A DNA stretch of 64,000 nucleotides from Mauremys mutica (taxonomy: Eukaryota > Chordata > Testudines > Geoemydidae), in assembly GCF_020497125.1 (NCBI RefSeq), contig NC_059072.1:71121697-71185696 (forward strand), given 5' to 3'. How positions within the stretch are numbered: position 1 is the stretch's first letter; each line of letters starts with the position of its first letter. This document shows positions 46,860-58,533 of this stretch, one piece after another. The translations under genes and the position numbers were made by a program. The notes beneath the pieces are model-generated. The model did not search any database, was not told where the DNA came from, and worked only from the letters and a program-made list of their open reading frames with translations.

Positions 46860-48246
46860 GAGAAGAAAAGCAAGATAATGCATGGATAACAGTTGACTGG
46901 AAGAGAAACATAATTGTGTAAGTCAAGGATGTAGTACAAGTTTCTTTCTCCCATTCTGGGTAAAGGAGAGGTAATAAAGAATATTCTCTTAGCCATTGGA
47001 GGGTGGGTATTAGCAGCTGACAGAAATGTTTTGGTGATAAAGTGGTGATGGTCAGACAGCAAGATAGTGAAACAGACCCTGGGATTGTTCTTACTGGGTG
47101 TCTTGATAAACAGGTGAGTGAGTTTGTGGGAGTAGGCTGGTGCAGATGTGAATGAGTTAGGTTGAAAGGATGTGAGAATTGGTGATTGGGTTAAAGTTCA
47201 AACCAGGTATATACCAAGTTATTATTGTTACATTTTACTTTGCCTTTTTATATAATTATCAGTGGTTCTTTTATACTGTAAGAAGAGAAGTTAATGTGTT
47301 CTGTAATATTAATGCTGCCATACTATGTTTCACAGGCACTTAAAATGATGGGAAATTACAACTAGAATTAATTCAAATAATTATGAGGGTTTTTTTCTTT
47401 AGACTTAAATTATTTTGTTAGTTTTCAGGTTAAATACAGGTTTGATGCACCAATTTTGTCTCAACACCATAGAGCAAACAGGTAATCAAATTACAACAGA
47501 AATTTTGGGTACAGAATACCTTTACATTTTAAGTCCTTACTTTCTATTGATTCATTATAATTGTAATGTTATTAAATCAACCTGTTTGTATTTAGCTTCC
47601 TGTTTATTTTTTTAAGGAAAGAATATTTTATTGGATGGCTACAATATAATAGTACTGCTACAATATTTATCTGAATCCTGTGGTGGTGATTTCTTTGTGT
47701 CTAGATAAGCTTACATAACTTTCTAAATTCTTAACTTAAAAACAAACTCCCAGATCAATCTGTAAGTAAGTATTCAGGAAAGTTTAGCGAATACATGTGT
47801 AGCTGGTTGTCCTAAGAAAGATGTTTGGAAGCCCTTTCAGTCTATCCTGTAGGTAGTTTGTAGGACATGTACTGTGCTAGATATATTTAGCATTCATATA
47901 ATAATTACTTATGAAAAAGTAGTTTCTACTTTTCACAGTTGCCACATCAATAAACTTCTAATTCTTTCCAAAGTTGCCTTTGAGAGTTATGGGGTTCCTT
48001 AGTCCCAGTGTCTGTTTTATTTCTGTGTCAGAACTCTGATTGAAGCATGCTAATTTCAAGAGGGAAACCTCAGAGCAGTTTACAAACTGATTATAAAGCA
48101 CCCCAGAAGTAAATTTTTTTGGGGAAGAAAAAAAAACACCCAATCCTAATTTTCCTTTTCCCTTTTAATCATAAAGCAAGATTTTTCTAAAGATGGGTAT
48201 CCCCACCAGGGAATCCCCTTGGTGTAAATGTGTGATGTGGATGAGG
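46860..48246 (+). other. ZDHHC17 intron, no features seen
   Basis: AT-rich intron sequence. No repeat or ORF that I recognise. Confidence 0.5.
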
Positions 48247-48652
48247 GCTAAGTTCCCTCTAAGCTGCGTGGCCGTTCAGCAGTCTATCAAGTGCCACACA
48301 CTTCAGGTGCCTCTCCCCCCACTGCTGTGCTGCTCCTGCCCTCTGCATTGGAGCCCCTGGCCAACTGCTCCCGGGAACCTCCTTCTTGCTGTCCAGAGTG
48401 GGGGAGTAGGAAGAGGGTGCTGATGTCAGGGTGCCCTCCCACCCCGTACCCCATCTCCACAGAGCTGGGGGTCAGGACATGACAGGGCTCAGGAGTGGGA
48501 CAGAGGGAGCTTGCTGGCAGCTGCTGCTTTGTCTGAACAAGCAGGCTTCAGCCTGGTGAGTGCCAATCTACTTGAAAGGGTAGCATATTTAAAGGGGCAA
48601 TGCATGTCTGTCTCTCACACACAGTATGTCTGTCACTCACACTGTATGTGTA

Positions 48653-48696
<44 letters not shown>

Positions 48697-49073
48697 TCTC
48701 TCTTTCCCTCCCTCTCTCTCACACACACACAGAGACACAGTGTGTCTATCTCTCACTCACCTCCCAACACACACTTGTATTGTTATTGTTGTTACTTCTT
48801 GATACTTCTTTCAAAATGTGTTCTTTTAATTAATTGACTGATCTGTGCATTTAATAATTTTTATTTCTCTTACACTTAAATTTAATAGTTTGAGTAGTGA
48901 GTTCTAAAATGCCTAACCTGTCCTGGCTGGAGTAATTATCCCTATGGTAACTTTTTAAAAAAAATATAGCTAGGTTTTTTCTGCTGGCGGCACATGTCCG
49001 CACATTACCTCAATATGGTGCACATAACAAAATTCATTCTGCACATGGATGGAAAAAATTAGAGGGAACATTG
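48247..49073. mobile_element. TIR element containing CA microsatellite
   Basis: GGCTAAGTTCCCTCTAAGCT at the left and the inverse AAATTAGAGGGAACATTGG at the right define the ends. Near the right end is GTGCACATAACAAAATTCAT, a word I recall from a reptile hAT-type family. A (CA)n tract at 48661-48694 and a CT/CA-rich tract to 48775 lie inside. No clear target duplication. Confidence 0.5.
48661..48694. repeat. (CA)n microsatellite
   Basis: 17 CA units, followed by CT-rich and further CA-rich sequence to about 48775. The open frames across it have no protein meaning. Confidence 0.95.
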
Positions 49074-49229
49074 GAGGAGGGTGACTATTTTATGTGGGTG
49101 TGATGGAAGGCAGGATGTGGGATGGTTGTTTAAGTTGTTCAGGATTGTGGAGAGGAACCTTGAGGTGTGTCCTGGAATGGCCCACTTCCCAGTGACTGAC
49201 TGATTCTGTGACAGGTAGGCTAAATTTTT

Positions 49230-50860
49230 TTCATAAGACCATAAGAATGGTCATACTGGGTCAGACCAAAGGTCCATCTAGCCCAGTACCCTGTCATCCA
49301 ATAATGGCCAGTGCCAGGTGCCCCAGAGGGAATAAACAGAACAGGTAATTATCAAGTGATCCATCCCCTGTCACCTATCCTCATCTTCTGACAAAAGAGG
49401 CTAGGGATACCATCCCTGCCCATGCTGGCTAATAGCCATTGATGGACCTATCATCCATGAAATTATCTAGTTCTTTTTTGAACCCTGTTTATGGTCTTGG
49501 CCTTCACAATGTTCTCTGGGAAAGAGTTCCAAAGGTTGACTGTGCATTGTGTGAAGAAGAACTTCCTTTTATTTGTTTTAAACCTGATGCTTATTAATTT
49601 CATTTGGTGACCCCTAGTTCTTGTGTTATGAGAGGAATAAATAACACTTCCTTATTTATTTTCTCCACACCAGCCATGATTTTATAGACCTCTATCATAT
49701 CCCCCTGTAGTCATCTCTTTTCCAAGTTGAAAAGTCTGTTTTATTAATCTCTCCTCATATGGAAGCTGTTCCAGGCCCCTAATGATTTTTGTTGCCCTTT
49801 TCTGAACCTTTTCCAATTCCAATGTATCTTTTTTTGAGACGGGGCAACCACATCTGCACACAGTATTCAAAATGTGGGCGTTCCATGGATTTATATAGAG
49901 GCAATATGATATTTTCTGTCTTACTTATCTATCCCTTTCTTAATGATTCCCAACATTCTGTTAGCTTTTTTGACTGCCACTGCACACTGAGTAGATGTTT
50001 TCAGAGAACCATCCACAGTGACTCCAAGCTCTCTTTCTTGAGTGGTAACAGCTAATTTAGACTCCATCATTTTATATTGTGATAAAGTTCCTACTCTACC
50101 TTGGTGGGTCCTATGCTTATTGGCGGATTTTGCTTGCCTCAGAGATTCACCGTAGCCCTCAGTTTGCCCACTTTTGTGGCTCAAACCTGCTGTTCACTTA
50201 GATAACCTCATCACTGGCCAGTATGGGGAAAAAGAGTAAGAGCAATCCCAGCAGTTTCTGCTGATCCACCATGTGGGTTGAGGAACAGCCTAGAGACCTT
50301 CCCCTCTGGTGGAACCTCCTGTGTTGCATCAGGAGTTGGGAGGTTTTGGGGGAACCCGGGCCCGCCCTCTATCCCGGGTTCCAGCCCAGGGCCCTGTGGA
50401 CTGCAGCTGTCTTCTGGAACAGCTGCACGACAGCTACAATTCCCTGGGCTACTTCCCCATGGCCTCCTCCCAACACCTTCTTTGTCCTCACCACAGGACC
50501 TTCCTCTTGATGTCTGTTAACGATTGTACTCCTCAGTCCTCCAGGAGCACGTCCTCTCACTCCCAGCTCCTTGCACACCTCACTAACTGGAGTGAGAGCC
50601 TTTTTTAAACCAGGTGTCCTGATTAGCCTTAATTAATTGTAGCAGGTTCCCAATTGACTACTGGTGTCCTAGTTAGCCTGCCTTAATTAGTTCTAGAAAA
50701 TTCCTGAGTGTTCTGGAATAGTCCAGGAAAAAGGAAAAAGGGACCTGCTTAACCTGGAACTAAGGTATCTACCTTCGACCACTCTCTTGTAGCCATCTGG
50801 CCTGACCCTGTCACAATATGTGTAGTTGAGATTGTTTTCCAATGGTAAATGTTTTCATAG
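49230..50860 (-). mobile_element. CR1 LINE fragment split by another element
   Basis: The 3' tail is on + at 49232 (CATAAGACCATAAGAATGG), and the body parallels the CR1 at 17.8 kb (GGTCAGACCAAAGGTCCATC; TTCCTTTTATTTGTTTTAAA). The - strand retains [18 protein letters not shown] and [19 protein letters not shown]. At 50078 the CR1 is interrupted and resumes at 50820 with GTGTAGTTGAGATTGTTTTC, the next CR1 block. The 5' end stops near 50860. The 3' UTR and RT C-terminus are preserved; the rest is lost. Confidence 0.88.
50078..50815. mobile_element. TIR element inserted in CR1
   Basis: The ends are TGTGATAAAGTTCC and CCTGACCCTGTCACA, inverted over TGTGA-CAG. ATAT precedes and follows it (50074-50077 and 50816-50819). 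The CR1 target can be closed up exactly by removing the element and one ATAT (or TA) copy. 738 bp, no transposase ORF. A TA duplication would suggest Tc1/mariner, but this is not settled. Confidence 0.7.
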
Positions 50861-51605
50861 ATATTCTTAGCTGGAACTCAGGACAGCTCTTGAGAATTAG
50901 CTGGCTTATGTGCAGTGTTTAAATTTCTTTTTGGCTTAATTGAAGAACTAGCTTCCTGTAATAGAAATAAGTGAATTAAATTAAATGGAAAACTGACTTA
51001 ACTGTTTTCCTTCTGATAATATTTCCGTTAAGAATCTCTGCCTGAAGCTGTAATGAGAGAAAAGCAAGAGATATAACAAAAATGTCTGTTTTCTTCTAAC
51101 TATAGACTGAGGAAAACAAGGCATATATGTTTCCTTTTTTAGATATATGGGTTTCTTGAATACCTCTGACATTGGAATCTCTTGTGTAAATGTAATTCAC
51201 AACTGCTATCCATGCTCTTGGCTAGGAATTCACTTCAAACTCTATTAAAATAACTGTAATATGAATATTGCTGAGTGAGCTCTTTAGCAGTGATTTCTAA
51301 CTGCTGTCAGCATGTGGCTTTAGAGTAAACATTTGTTAAGACTTCTCCATTTCATCAATAGTTCTAAAATGGTGTGTTAGTGGCATATGAAGTATTCTAT
51401 TATCTAAGCATGTTATCCTACTAAAAATATGTTGAGTCGCTGATTAAGGCAACATGCCATTTGTGTGAGCAACTTCAAAATAATCAAGTCAAAGATTTTT
51501 GTTGATTATACAAAAGACTGAATACCTCTTTTTTTTTTTAAATTGATGTTTATATGGTAAAAAGTGAAGAGCCTAATCACTGATTACACATGTAATTTAT
51601 AAAAT

Positions 51606-53277
51606 TCAGGTAGCTAACTCATAGGTCTCAAAATATAATTGTAAATGGGGAATCATCATTGAGCGGGTATGTTTTCTAGTCCCATGGGGATCAGTTTTTG
51701 ACCATATGTTATTTAACATTTCTATCAGTGACCTAGAAGAAAACATGAAATCATCACTGTTAAAGTTTGCAGATGACACACAAATTGTGGGAGTATTGAC
51801 GAGCAGATTCACCCCTGTGGCACCTCCTGCTGGTCTGTTCTGGGAATTAGCTTGTTCCAGCTCCGGAGCACCCTCTGCAGGCTGGTGATCCGCCTGTCCT
51901 CTTGGCCCCTATGTCCCTCCCTGGACCCAGGTGCCCTGTTAACTGGGATGCTGCCCCCTGGCAGCATCCCACCAATCTGGGTCTCCCCTCCCTGGGGAAC
52001 CCCAACCCACTATCCCCACTTTGCCTCAGTTTTGGCTACTGCCCAGTCTCCATCTAGCCCCCATTCACTGGGGCAGACTGCAGTATCAGCCACTCATCAT
52101 AGGCAAAGGGGTTTGGACCTGCTGCCTTTTGCCTACCCCTGGGCTGCCTCCTGCAGCCCCCAGTACGTCTTGGCCTTATGCTAGGCCGCAGCCTGGGGCT
52201 TTCCAGGCAGGAGCTCCCCAGCTCCTCTGCCTTTCCCCAGCCCTGCTTCACTCAGGTACTCTATGTCTAGCTCCCTGCAGCCGGGCACTTCTCTCTCTAC
52301 AGGCAGAGGGAGACTCTCTGGGCTCCTGGCTTACTGCCTCTTATAGGGGCCAGCTGGGCCTGATTGGGGCATGGCCACAGTTGAGCCTGCTTTCCCCAAT
52401 CAGCCCAGGCTTTCCTTCCCAGCCTCAGCCTCTCCCAGGGCTGTTCCAAGCCCCGAAGGGCAGGAGCAGGGGACCACCCTGCTACAGGGAGTGGTAAATA
52501 ATGAAAACAGATCATTGGTAAGATGGGCACAAGCAAACAATATGTTTTTAATATGTCTAAATGTAAATATATCTCTCTAGAAACAAAGAATACAGGCCAT
52601 ACTTACATGATAGGGGACTCTCTCCTTGAAAGCAGTGACTGAAAAAGATTAGGGGTTTGTGGTGGATAATCAGTTGAACATGAGCTCACATCCAATCCTT
52701 GGATGCATAAACGGGAATCTCAAGTAGGAGCAGAGGTTATTTTACCTCTGTATTTGTCATTGGTGGGACCCCTTCTGGAATATTGTGTCCAGTTCTGGTA
52801 CCCACAATTCAAGGAGGATATTGATAAATTGGAGAGGGTTGAGAGAGGAGTCACGAGAATGATTAAAGGATTAGAAAACATGCCTTATAGTAATAGACTC
52901 CAAGAGCTGTATCTATTTAGCTTAACAGTGAGAAGATTAAGAGGTGACTTGGTCATAGTCTATCAATACTTACATGGGGGAAAATATTTGATAATGAGCT
53001 CTTGCATCTAGCAGAGAAAGAGATAGCACAATCCAATAGCTGGAACTTCAGACTGGAAATAAGGCATAATTTTTTAACAGTGTGGATAATTAACCATTGG
53101 AACAGTTTAAGGGTTGTCGTGGATTCTTCATCACTGGCAATTTTTAAATCAAGATTGGATGTTTTTCTAAAAGATATGCCCCAAAATTATTTTGGAAAAG
53201 TTCTATGACCTCTGTTATGTAGAAGGTCAGACTAAATTATCACAGTGGTCTCTTCTGGTCTTGGAATCTATGAATAG
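51606..53277 (+). mobile_element. CR1 LINE fragment (+ strand) split by another element
   Basis: The + strand reads SDLEENMKSSLLKFADDTQI at 51727-51786. Downstream of the insert come [20 protein letters not shown] (52739), [20 protein letters not shown] (52913) and WNSLRVVVDSSSLAIFKSRL (53099). The 3' end GGAATCTATGAATAGG at 53266-53279 is the CR1-type tail. Many stops make it an old copy of a different CR1 subfamily from the one at 17.8 kb. Confidence 0.88.
51795..52486. mobile_element. Non-autonomous element inserted in CR1
   Basis: GGGAGT lies on both sides (51789-51794 and 52487-52492), and CR1 coding is broken exactly here. The inner ends resemble inverted copies (GAGCAGATTCACCCC on the left; the inverse of GGGGACCACCCTGCTA on the right). 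The interior is GC-rich with CCCTGGGG-type runs and no protein similarity. The duplication could be 6 bp or a diverged 8-bp hAT duplication. Confidence 0.6.
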
Positions 53278-53760
53278 GAAATGATATGATGTCTGTAAAC
53301 ATTGAGGAGAATGGGAACCAGTCATTTGAGTCAAGACTTACTCTGCAGATTGAGTCCAACTGTTAACATCTTATTTTAGACTAGGTTTAAAATTGGTTTT
53401 GTAAGAGTTTATGTATTGACCTAGGAATAGCATAAAACATTAACGTTATGTTTGATTAAAGATTCATATCCGCCCTGCTTCCCTTGTGTCTTATATTACA
53501 CCATCGTTGCCACTTTGAACATCGAGGAGTGACATTAACTGCCTCTCATCCATCCTTCTGCATCAGGGTGACTTGAAAAATGGGACTTCTACAGGCTCTG
53601 AAGACCTCCAAAAGCAAAAATTTTTACTAACAGTATATGGAGATATAATTGTTATTTAATGTGTTACATAAAAGGAGGTTTTTCACGTGTACTGATACTG
53701 AATTTAAATGACGTATGAAAGAACATACTGTGTGATGACATTACTTCTGTTGTTTTACAG

Positions 53761-53861
53761 ATCATTCTTTGATCACTCAATGCATAGTGCACTGCCTCTT
53801 GGAATATACCTGGCAACTAAATTCTGGATGTATGTGACATGGTTTTTCTGGTTTTGGAATG
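53761..53861 (+). CDS. ZDHHC17: ZDHHC17 internal exon (h): transmembrane segment 3, ends at a U12-type donor
   Basis: The acceptor is TGTTTTACAG (ending 53760). The first base completes the split lysine; the product is SFFDHSMHSALPLGIYLATK, then FWMYVTWFFWFWN and the first base of an Asp codon (101 nt). ALPLGIYLATKFWMYVTWFF forms membrane segment 3 (about residues 356-378). After the G at 53861 there is no GT donor. Instead the next bases are ATATCCTTTT, the consensus 5' splice site of AT-AC introns removed by the minor (U12) spliceosome. Reading on past this point gives codons (ILFLVF) that depart from the human LNFLFIHLPF, so the boundary is placed here. The next exon, which should begin AT of the Asp codon, was not found before 64000. 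Confidence 0.93.
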
Positions 53862-53871
53862 ATATCCTTTT
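53862..53871 (+). promoter_or_regulatory. ZDHHC17: U12-type (AT-AC) 5' splice site
   Basis: ATATCCTTTT follows directly after the last ZDHHC17 exon in the window and matches the strict U12 donor consensus RTATCCTTT in its AT-AC form. The protein alignment fixes the exon end within a base or two, and no GT is available there; the nearest GT (53883) would add residues absent from the recalled human protein. The matching AC acceptor and the TTCCTTAAC-like branch site should lie beyond the window. Confidence 0.8.
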
Positions 53872-55133
53872 TCTTGTTTTCAGTAATATAACTTTTTCAT
53901 TTTAGTGATTTGTATCTGTTTAACATCAGTGCTGAATTCTAAATATGACCTCAAAAGTAAAGAATGAATTTTAATTTAAAAATAGCTACAACCATTTAAA
54001 ATTCTTAATGCTTAATTGGTTTTGTTAAAATAGAACTTTACTATGCCATAGTAATCGAAAATCTTAATGGTTATTTTTGTACTGCTTTAAAATTACATTG
54101 TTGTTTTGTGCCAGTAACAATGTTTTCCTCAAACCTTTTCTTTGAAAATGTCTATCCAAACTTTTTCTGGGGTTTTTTTTTTGGTCTTTTTTTCCCTTCA
54201 TTTCTTTAGCAGAGAAATGCAAGTGGTTGTGTAGACATGTGAAGGCCATATGTTGCCAAAAAGATTATAATTACGTGAACTCACCGTGACCTATAGTCTT
54301 TAAACTTAAGTAGCATATATGCTTTTCCTAGGATAAATAGATAACTTCATTTTCCCTAGTCACTCATATTTATCACTTCTGGTGTCATTTTTACAGGCAG
54401 TTCAACCAACTAGCTATTCCTAAGTAGTTTGCAAGTTCCATTTTATATGGACTTCAAAAATATGTTAAATAAAATACAGCTGATGAAACTAAACAGAATA
54501 CATTCTGTGGACATAATTAGAATTGCTGGGATTTGCCAACATCACATCTTTATAAAATATTAGCCACTGGACAGAATGTATAACTAGATCTGCCTAGACA
54601 TAAACTTACCATGTTCAGAAAGAAAGTAGAAATTGAGTCAGATTTTGTCAAAAATTCACTTTACCATATTAATCGAGTTAAATTTCTGTTCTACCTTCTC
54701 TGGGTTGCACATTTTAATAATATTTTATCATTTGACCAAAGAATCAACAAACACATTTTATTAACGCCTGTTTAATTTTTACTTAATGCTTCCAGTTTTA
54801 AGTATTTTTAAGTGAATGTAATGCTTATGAAAGATACTGGCTGGATAATCCAATATCACTGCAGTCACCTTTGATTGCCACTGCTTTTTCATGCTTAAGA
54901 ATGATCTGTTACTCCTAGATATTATTTAAGCCAAACATTGAAGTTAAAAAGCAGTGTTGCAAAAAACATTTTTCTTTTTGAGTCTTTCATGTCTGTTAGG
55001 ATGTAAACATACAAGTGTGAGTGCCACTGTGCCTAAAATCTCTGAGAATCTTGTTTAAAAAGTGTTAAAATATTGTCTAACATAATCAGTCAAAGATATA
55101 TAACATTAAATTCTTCCTTCAGTTAGGGTCCCT
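53872..55133 (+). other. ZDHHC17 intron after the AT-AC donor
   Basis: AT-rich intron. No continuation of ZDHHC17 coding (LNFLFIHLPFL expected) was found on the + strand, and no repeat was recognised. Confidence 0.55.
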
Positions 55134-56745
55134 ATTGTATTCCACTGAGGGTTTACACATCTGAATCACACATCTGGACCTAGAGATTTTTTAAGCATTA
55201 GTGTCTGTTGGTCTGTGCATGTGCCCTTGGCTCACCACATGGTATCAACTGCATCTCCAGTTCCTTCTCACCGCTGCATCATCTGGGTTGGAACTATTAG
55301 TGTCCTCTTACATGTGATGCACTTTAAAAATATACAGTTGTTCATAATTAGTTTTACATTTTTTTTTACCGTTTTTATAGTAATCTTTAGTAGTTTTAGA
55401 GCAGGATTGGTGCTCCTTTTTTGGAGAGTTTTAACAAAGAAGATGCCTCTACTGCTTGGGAGAAGCCCACATTTCATCCAGGTGCAGTATCTGCCAGTCC
55501 TTTCCAAGTCATACCTGAGAATGCCAGGCTCTCCGCTATGGAAGCACCTCATGGATGTCACTATAAGACCTCATACAGACCCTGGCCAGCAATGCCTCCT
55601 CCTTCCCCTATACCAGGAGTGCACCTCTAATTCCAATATCCGAGGCAGGCACTGGCAGTACCGCCATTGTGATCCCTGCGCCAGGGCCTAGTCGTAAGGT
55701 AAGGTTATAAGTCTTCCTCTATGCCTAAAAAGGGAAAGACTCCTTCCATGAGTTCCAGTCATGGGGACGGACTGCACTAAAGCACTAAAGACGGTGTACA
55801 CAATTCTGCCGATTCCACCAGTGAACCAGTTTTTGTACTTGGAGGACTTGAATGAAAGTCAAGGGACCATCCATCTTTTCCTGCCACTATGAGTACCAAC
55901 GGAGGCCTTCTACATCATGGCAGTATCCTCCACTCCAGCTGCTGCAGAGCCAGTGGTTTCCTGCACCATGAGGCCCTCCTCAGCACCCTCCAGATCCATC
56001 CTGCTGGCCCTGTTGGGGATCCCAGTGAATACCCTCTCTTCCCCCACTACCGTACCCACATGCGGGTACTGGACTATGCCGAAAACCCAGGCTTTAAAAT
56101 CTGTGCTTCCTGCCCACATTCCTTCTCGGTCAGCGAGCAAGATCAATACTGCCTCTACTGCTTCGACCACGGCCATCCTCCATGATATGCTGCTTCAGGA
56201 TATATGTAGAGTGGCCACGTGGAGTTCAGTACATACCTTTGCCATACATTATGCCTGGGTGCAGGACTCTGCGACGGATGCCTCATTCGGCATGGCTGTC
56301 CTCCGCTCAACCTTTCTCATCCTTGCACCCTCTTCCGACTTAGATACTGCTTGTTAATCACCCTCAGTGGAATACATTAGGGGCCATCACTCGAAGAAGA
56401 GGAGGAGGTTACTTACCTTTAGCTGGAGGTCCTTCGACATGTGTGGTACCTATCTATATTCCACTTCTCAGCCTCCTTCCCCTCTGCTGTGGATCTGTTG
56501 GATTTGCGGTGGAGAAGGAACTGGAGATACGGTCAGTCTGCCCCAGCTTTTATCACCTTGGACGGAAACATGAGGTGAGCCAAGGACACACGTGCAGATC
56601 AATGGACACTACAACAAGAAAAATCTCCAGCTCCGGACGCATGGTGCACATCCGTAAAGCCTCAGTGGAATACAGAGAAGGACCACGCATCTCGAAGAAC
56701 CTCCAATTACAGATAAGTAACCTCCTCATCTGTAAGTGTAAAAAT
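55134..56745 (+). mobile_element. Short DIRS derivative: gag start joined to recombinase end
   Basis: The left ITR (TATTCCACTGAGGGTTTACA, GTGCCCTTGGCTCACCACAT at 55137-55245) has its inverse at about 56560-56680. The interior carries a gag-like Cys-rich block, NPGFKICASCPHSFSVSEQ then QYCLYCFDHGHP (56090-56180). It runs straight into the recombinase C-terminal block DICRVATWSSVHTFAIHYAW (56200-56260), in a second frame. The intervening gag, RT, RNase H and most of the recombinase are deleted. CATCACTCGAAGAAG at 56383 followed by AGGAGGAGGTTACTTACC corresponds to the ICR. The ITR and ICR architecture is kept although coding is lost. Confidence 0.72.
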
Positions 56746-57754
56746 TAAACATCTACTGTAAAAAGTAGAGAGAATGAATGCCGAATATTAGACTGTGTGG
56801 GGCAAATTATTTTACCTCAGAACATACTGAGAATCTGCAATGGATGAACCATACAGCATAAAACAGTGTGAACCAAATAGAAAATGTTTGTGCAATTCAA
56901 GGGAAAGGGAATTTCAAGTCTGTTTTATCTGATTATTGTACTAAATAACTGGCTGTAGTATTATGTGGCTTTGTTGTGAAAATGGAAGCAGACGTGTAGA
57001 TCAAATCCTCTTTAAATCAAATGAACACACATCAGCTGGATAATGTTGCTTTATGCAATTTGATGACTAATATTTCCAGATACAATATGGAAAAGAATGG
57101 AGGGTACACAGTAAAAATTTTAAGCACAATACACATTCTATAAAGCTATAGAAGGCTCTTTGATTTGTATCTGAAAAGCATAATGAACTACCTTGCATTC
57201 AGCACTGTTACTAAAAAATCACCTTTATGAAATAATGTGCTGCACGCAGTATCTTTTTTCCCCTTTCCCCTTCAAAATCTATCAATTTAAAAAGAAATTT
57301 CAGCTCCCTTTCTTTGTCAGGTTAAAATATAGAAACGGGAATGCCTTTTCATATCAGTGGAGAAATTTAACTACAAACTTCTTTTGGCCTGGAATTAACT
57401 TGGCTCACATTCTGTAAGCTGCTTTAAGTTATAAATCTTGCATTGTATAAAAGAGAGGCTAGAAAATATTTAAAATCAGTTGCATGCTATGGCTAAACAG
57501 AAAAATGATTCTGTGAATGCTTTAGTATATGAAATGCAGATATCCTGGAAAATTATTACTATAAAAGAGCATTCTGACATTTGTTAGGGATTATTTGCAA
57601 ACCTCTTGCTCAGCTGTATTTGAGAAGAGATTGCATGAACAGCTTTATTATTCATACGCTACTGTATGTCCTGTATTTTTACAACAGATATGGGGTGAAA
57701 TTCCACTTGTAAAGACAAAAAAGACACAGTGGGACACATGGAGCCATTTTCAAT
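56746..57754 (+). other. Intron, no features seen
   Basis: AT-rich sequence with short ORFs that resemble nothing I know. Confidence 0.5.
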
Positions 57755-58533
57755 TACTACGGGGGGGATATACGTCTCCCCCTTATCCGTTGTTTCGCAT
57801 ATCCATCGCTCATCAATAGAGGAACGTGTTCCGATGCACATCTGTCCCAATCCGCATATCCATCATTTGCAGTACTGTAAGTTGCAAGCGACGGATATGC
57901 GGATCGGGAACGACATGAATCGGAACATGTTCCCCTATTGATGAGCGACAGCTATGTGTAGCCACAGGTGGGCCACAGCCCACCCACTTAACATCCAGGC
58001 CCGTCCCTTCCGAGTCCCAGCTCTGCTCCCACCCCAGCACTTGCCCCACACCCCCACCCAGTGCTCCAGCTGGAGAATGGGATCAGGGCACCGGGGCTTG
58101 TCTAGCTCTGGCGCTCCAGTCGTGGAGCGGGGTTGGAGTATTGACCCACTCCGCTCATCCGGCAGTCCTGCCAGGGAGTGGGGTCAGGTTACAGAGGCTT
58201 CCAAGCCCCCAACCTCTGGTCCCTGGCTGGAGCGCCAGAGCAGGGCAAGCCCCCACACCTTGACCCTGCTCCCCTCCCGGTAGGAGCACCTGGCAGAGTG
58301 GGGCAAGCCCCGAGCACTGGCCGGGGGCGGAGCGGGTGGTGGTGCAGGGACACATTTTTCTGGGAGCTCCTGGCCAGATCACTCCTACCTCTCTGCCACT
58401 CACCCAAGTGTCCCCTCATGCCTATACCACTGCTTTACCAGTGGGTCCGTGGTATCCCGTCGTTTTGGTATCCCTCACCCTTTTCAAGAACACAAGCCCA
58501 ACGTATACCGGGGACCCCACTGTATCACATATT
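57755..58533. mobile_element. Putative TIR element with internal palindrome
   Basis: The left TACGGGGGGGATATACGTC and the right inverse AACGTATACCGGGGACCCC are loosely inverted. A strong internal hairpin is seen: about 57803-57862 (CGCTCATCAATAGAGGAACG, then AATCCGCATATCC) pairs with about 57888-57951 (GGATATGCGGATC, then CCCTATTGATGAGCG). A GC-rich segment fills the remainder. Superfamily unknown. Confidence 0.42.

Noticed and set aside
48511..48837. 108-codon frame with His/Thr/Leu repeats
   Set aside because: It is a translation of the CA/CT microsatellite.
53708..53905. ZDHHC17 exon extended to a GT donor at 53883
   Set aside because: It would add ILFLVF in place of the conserved LNFLFIHLPF. 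The U12 donor at 53862 fits the protein alignment.
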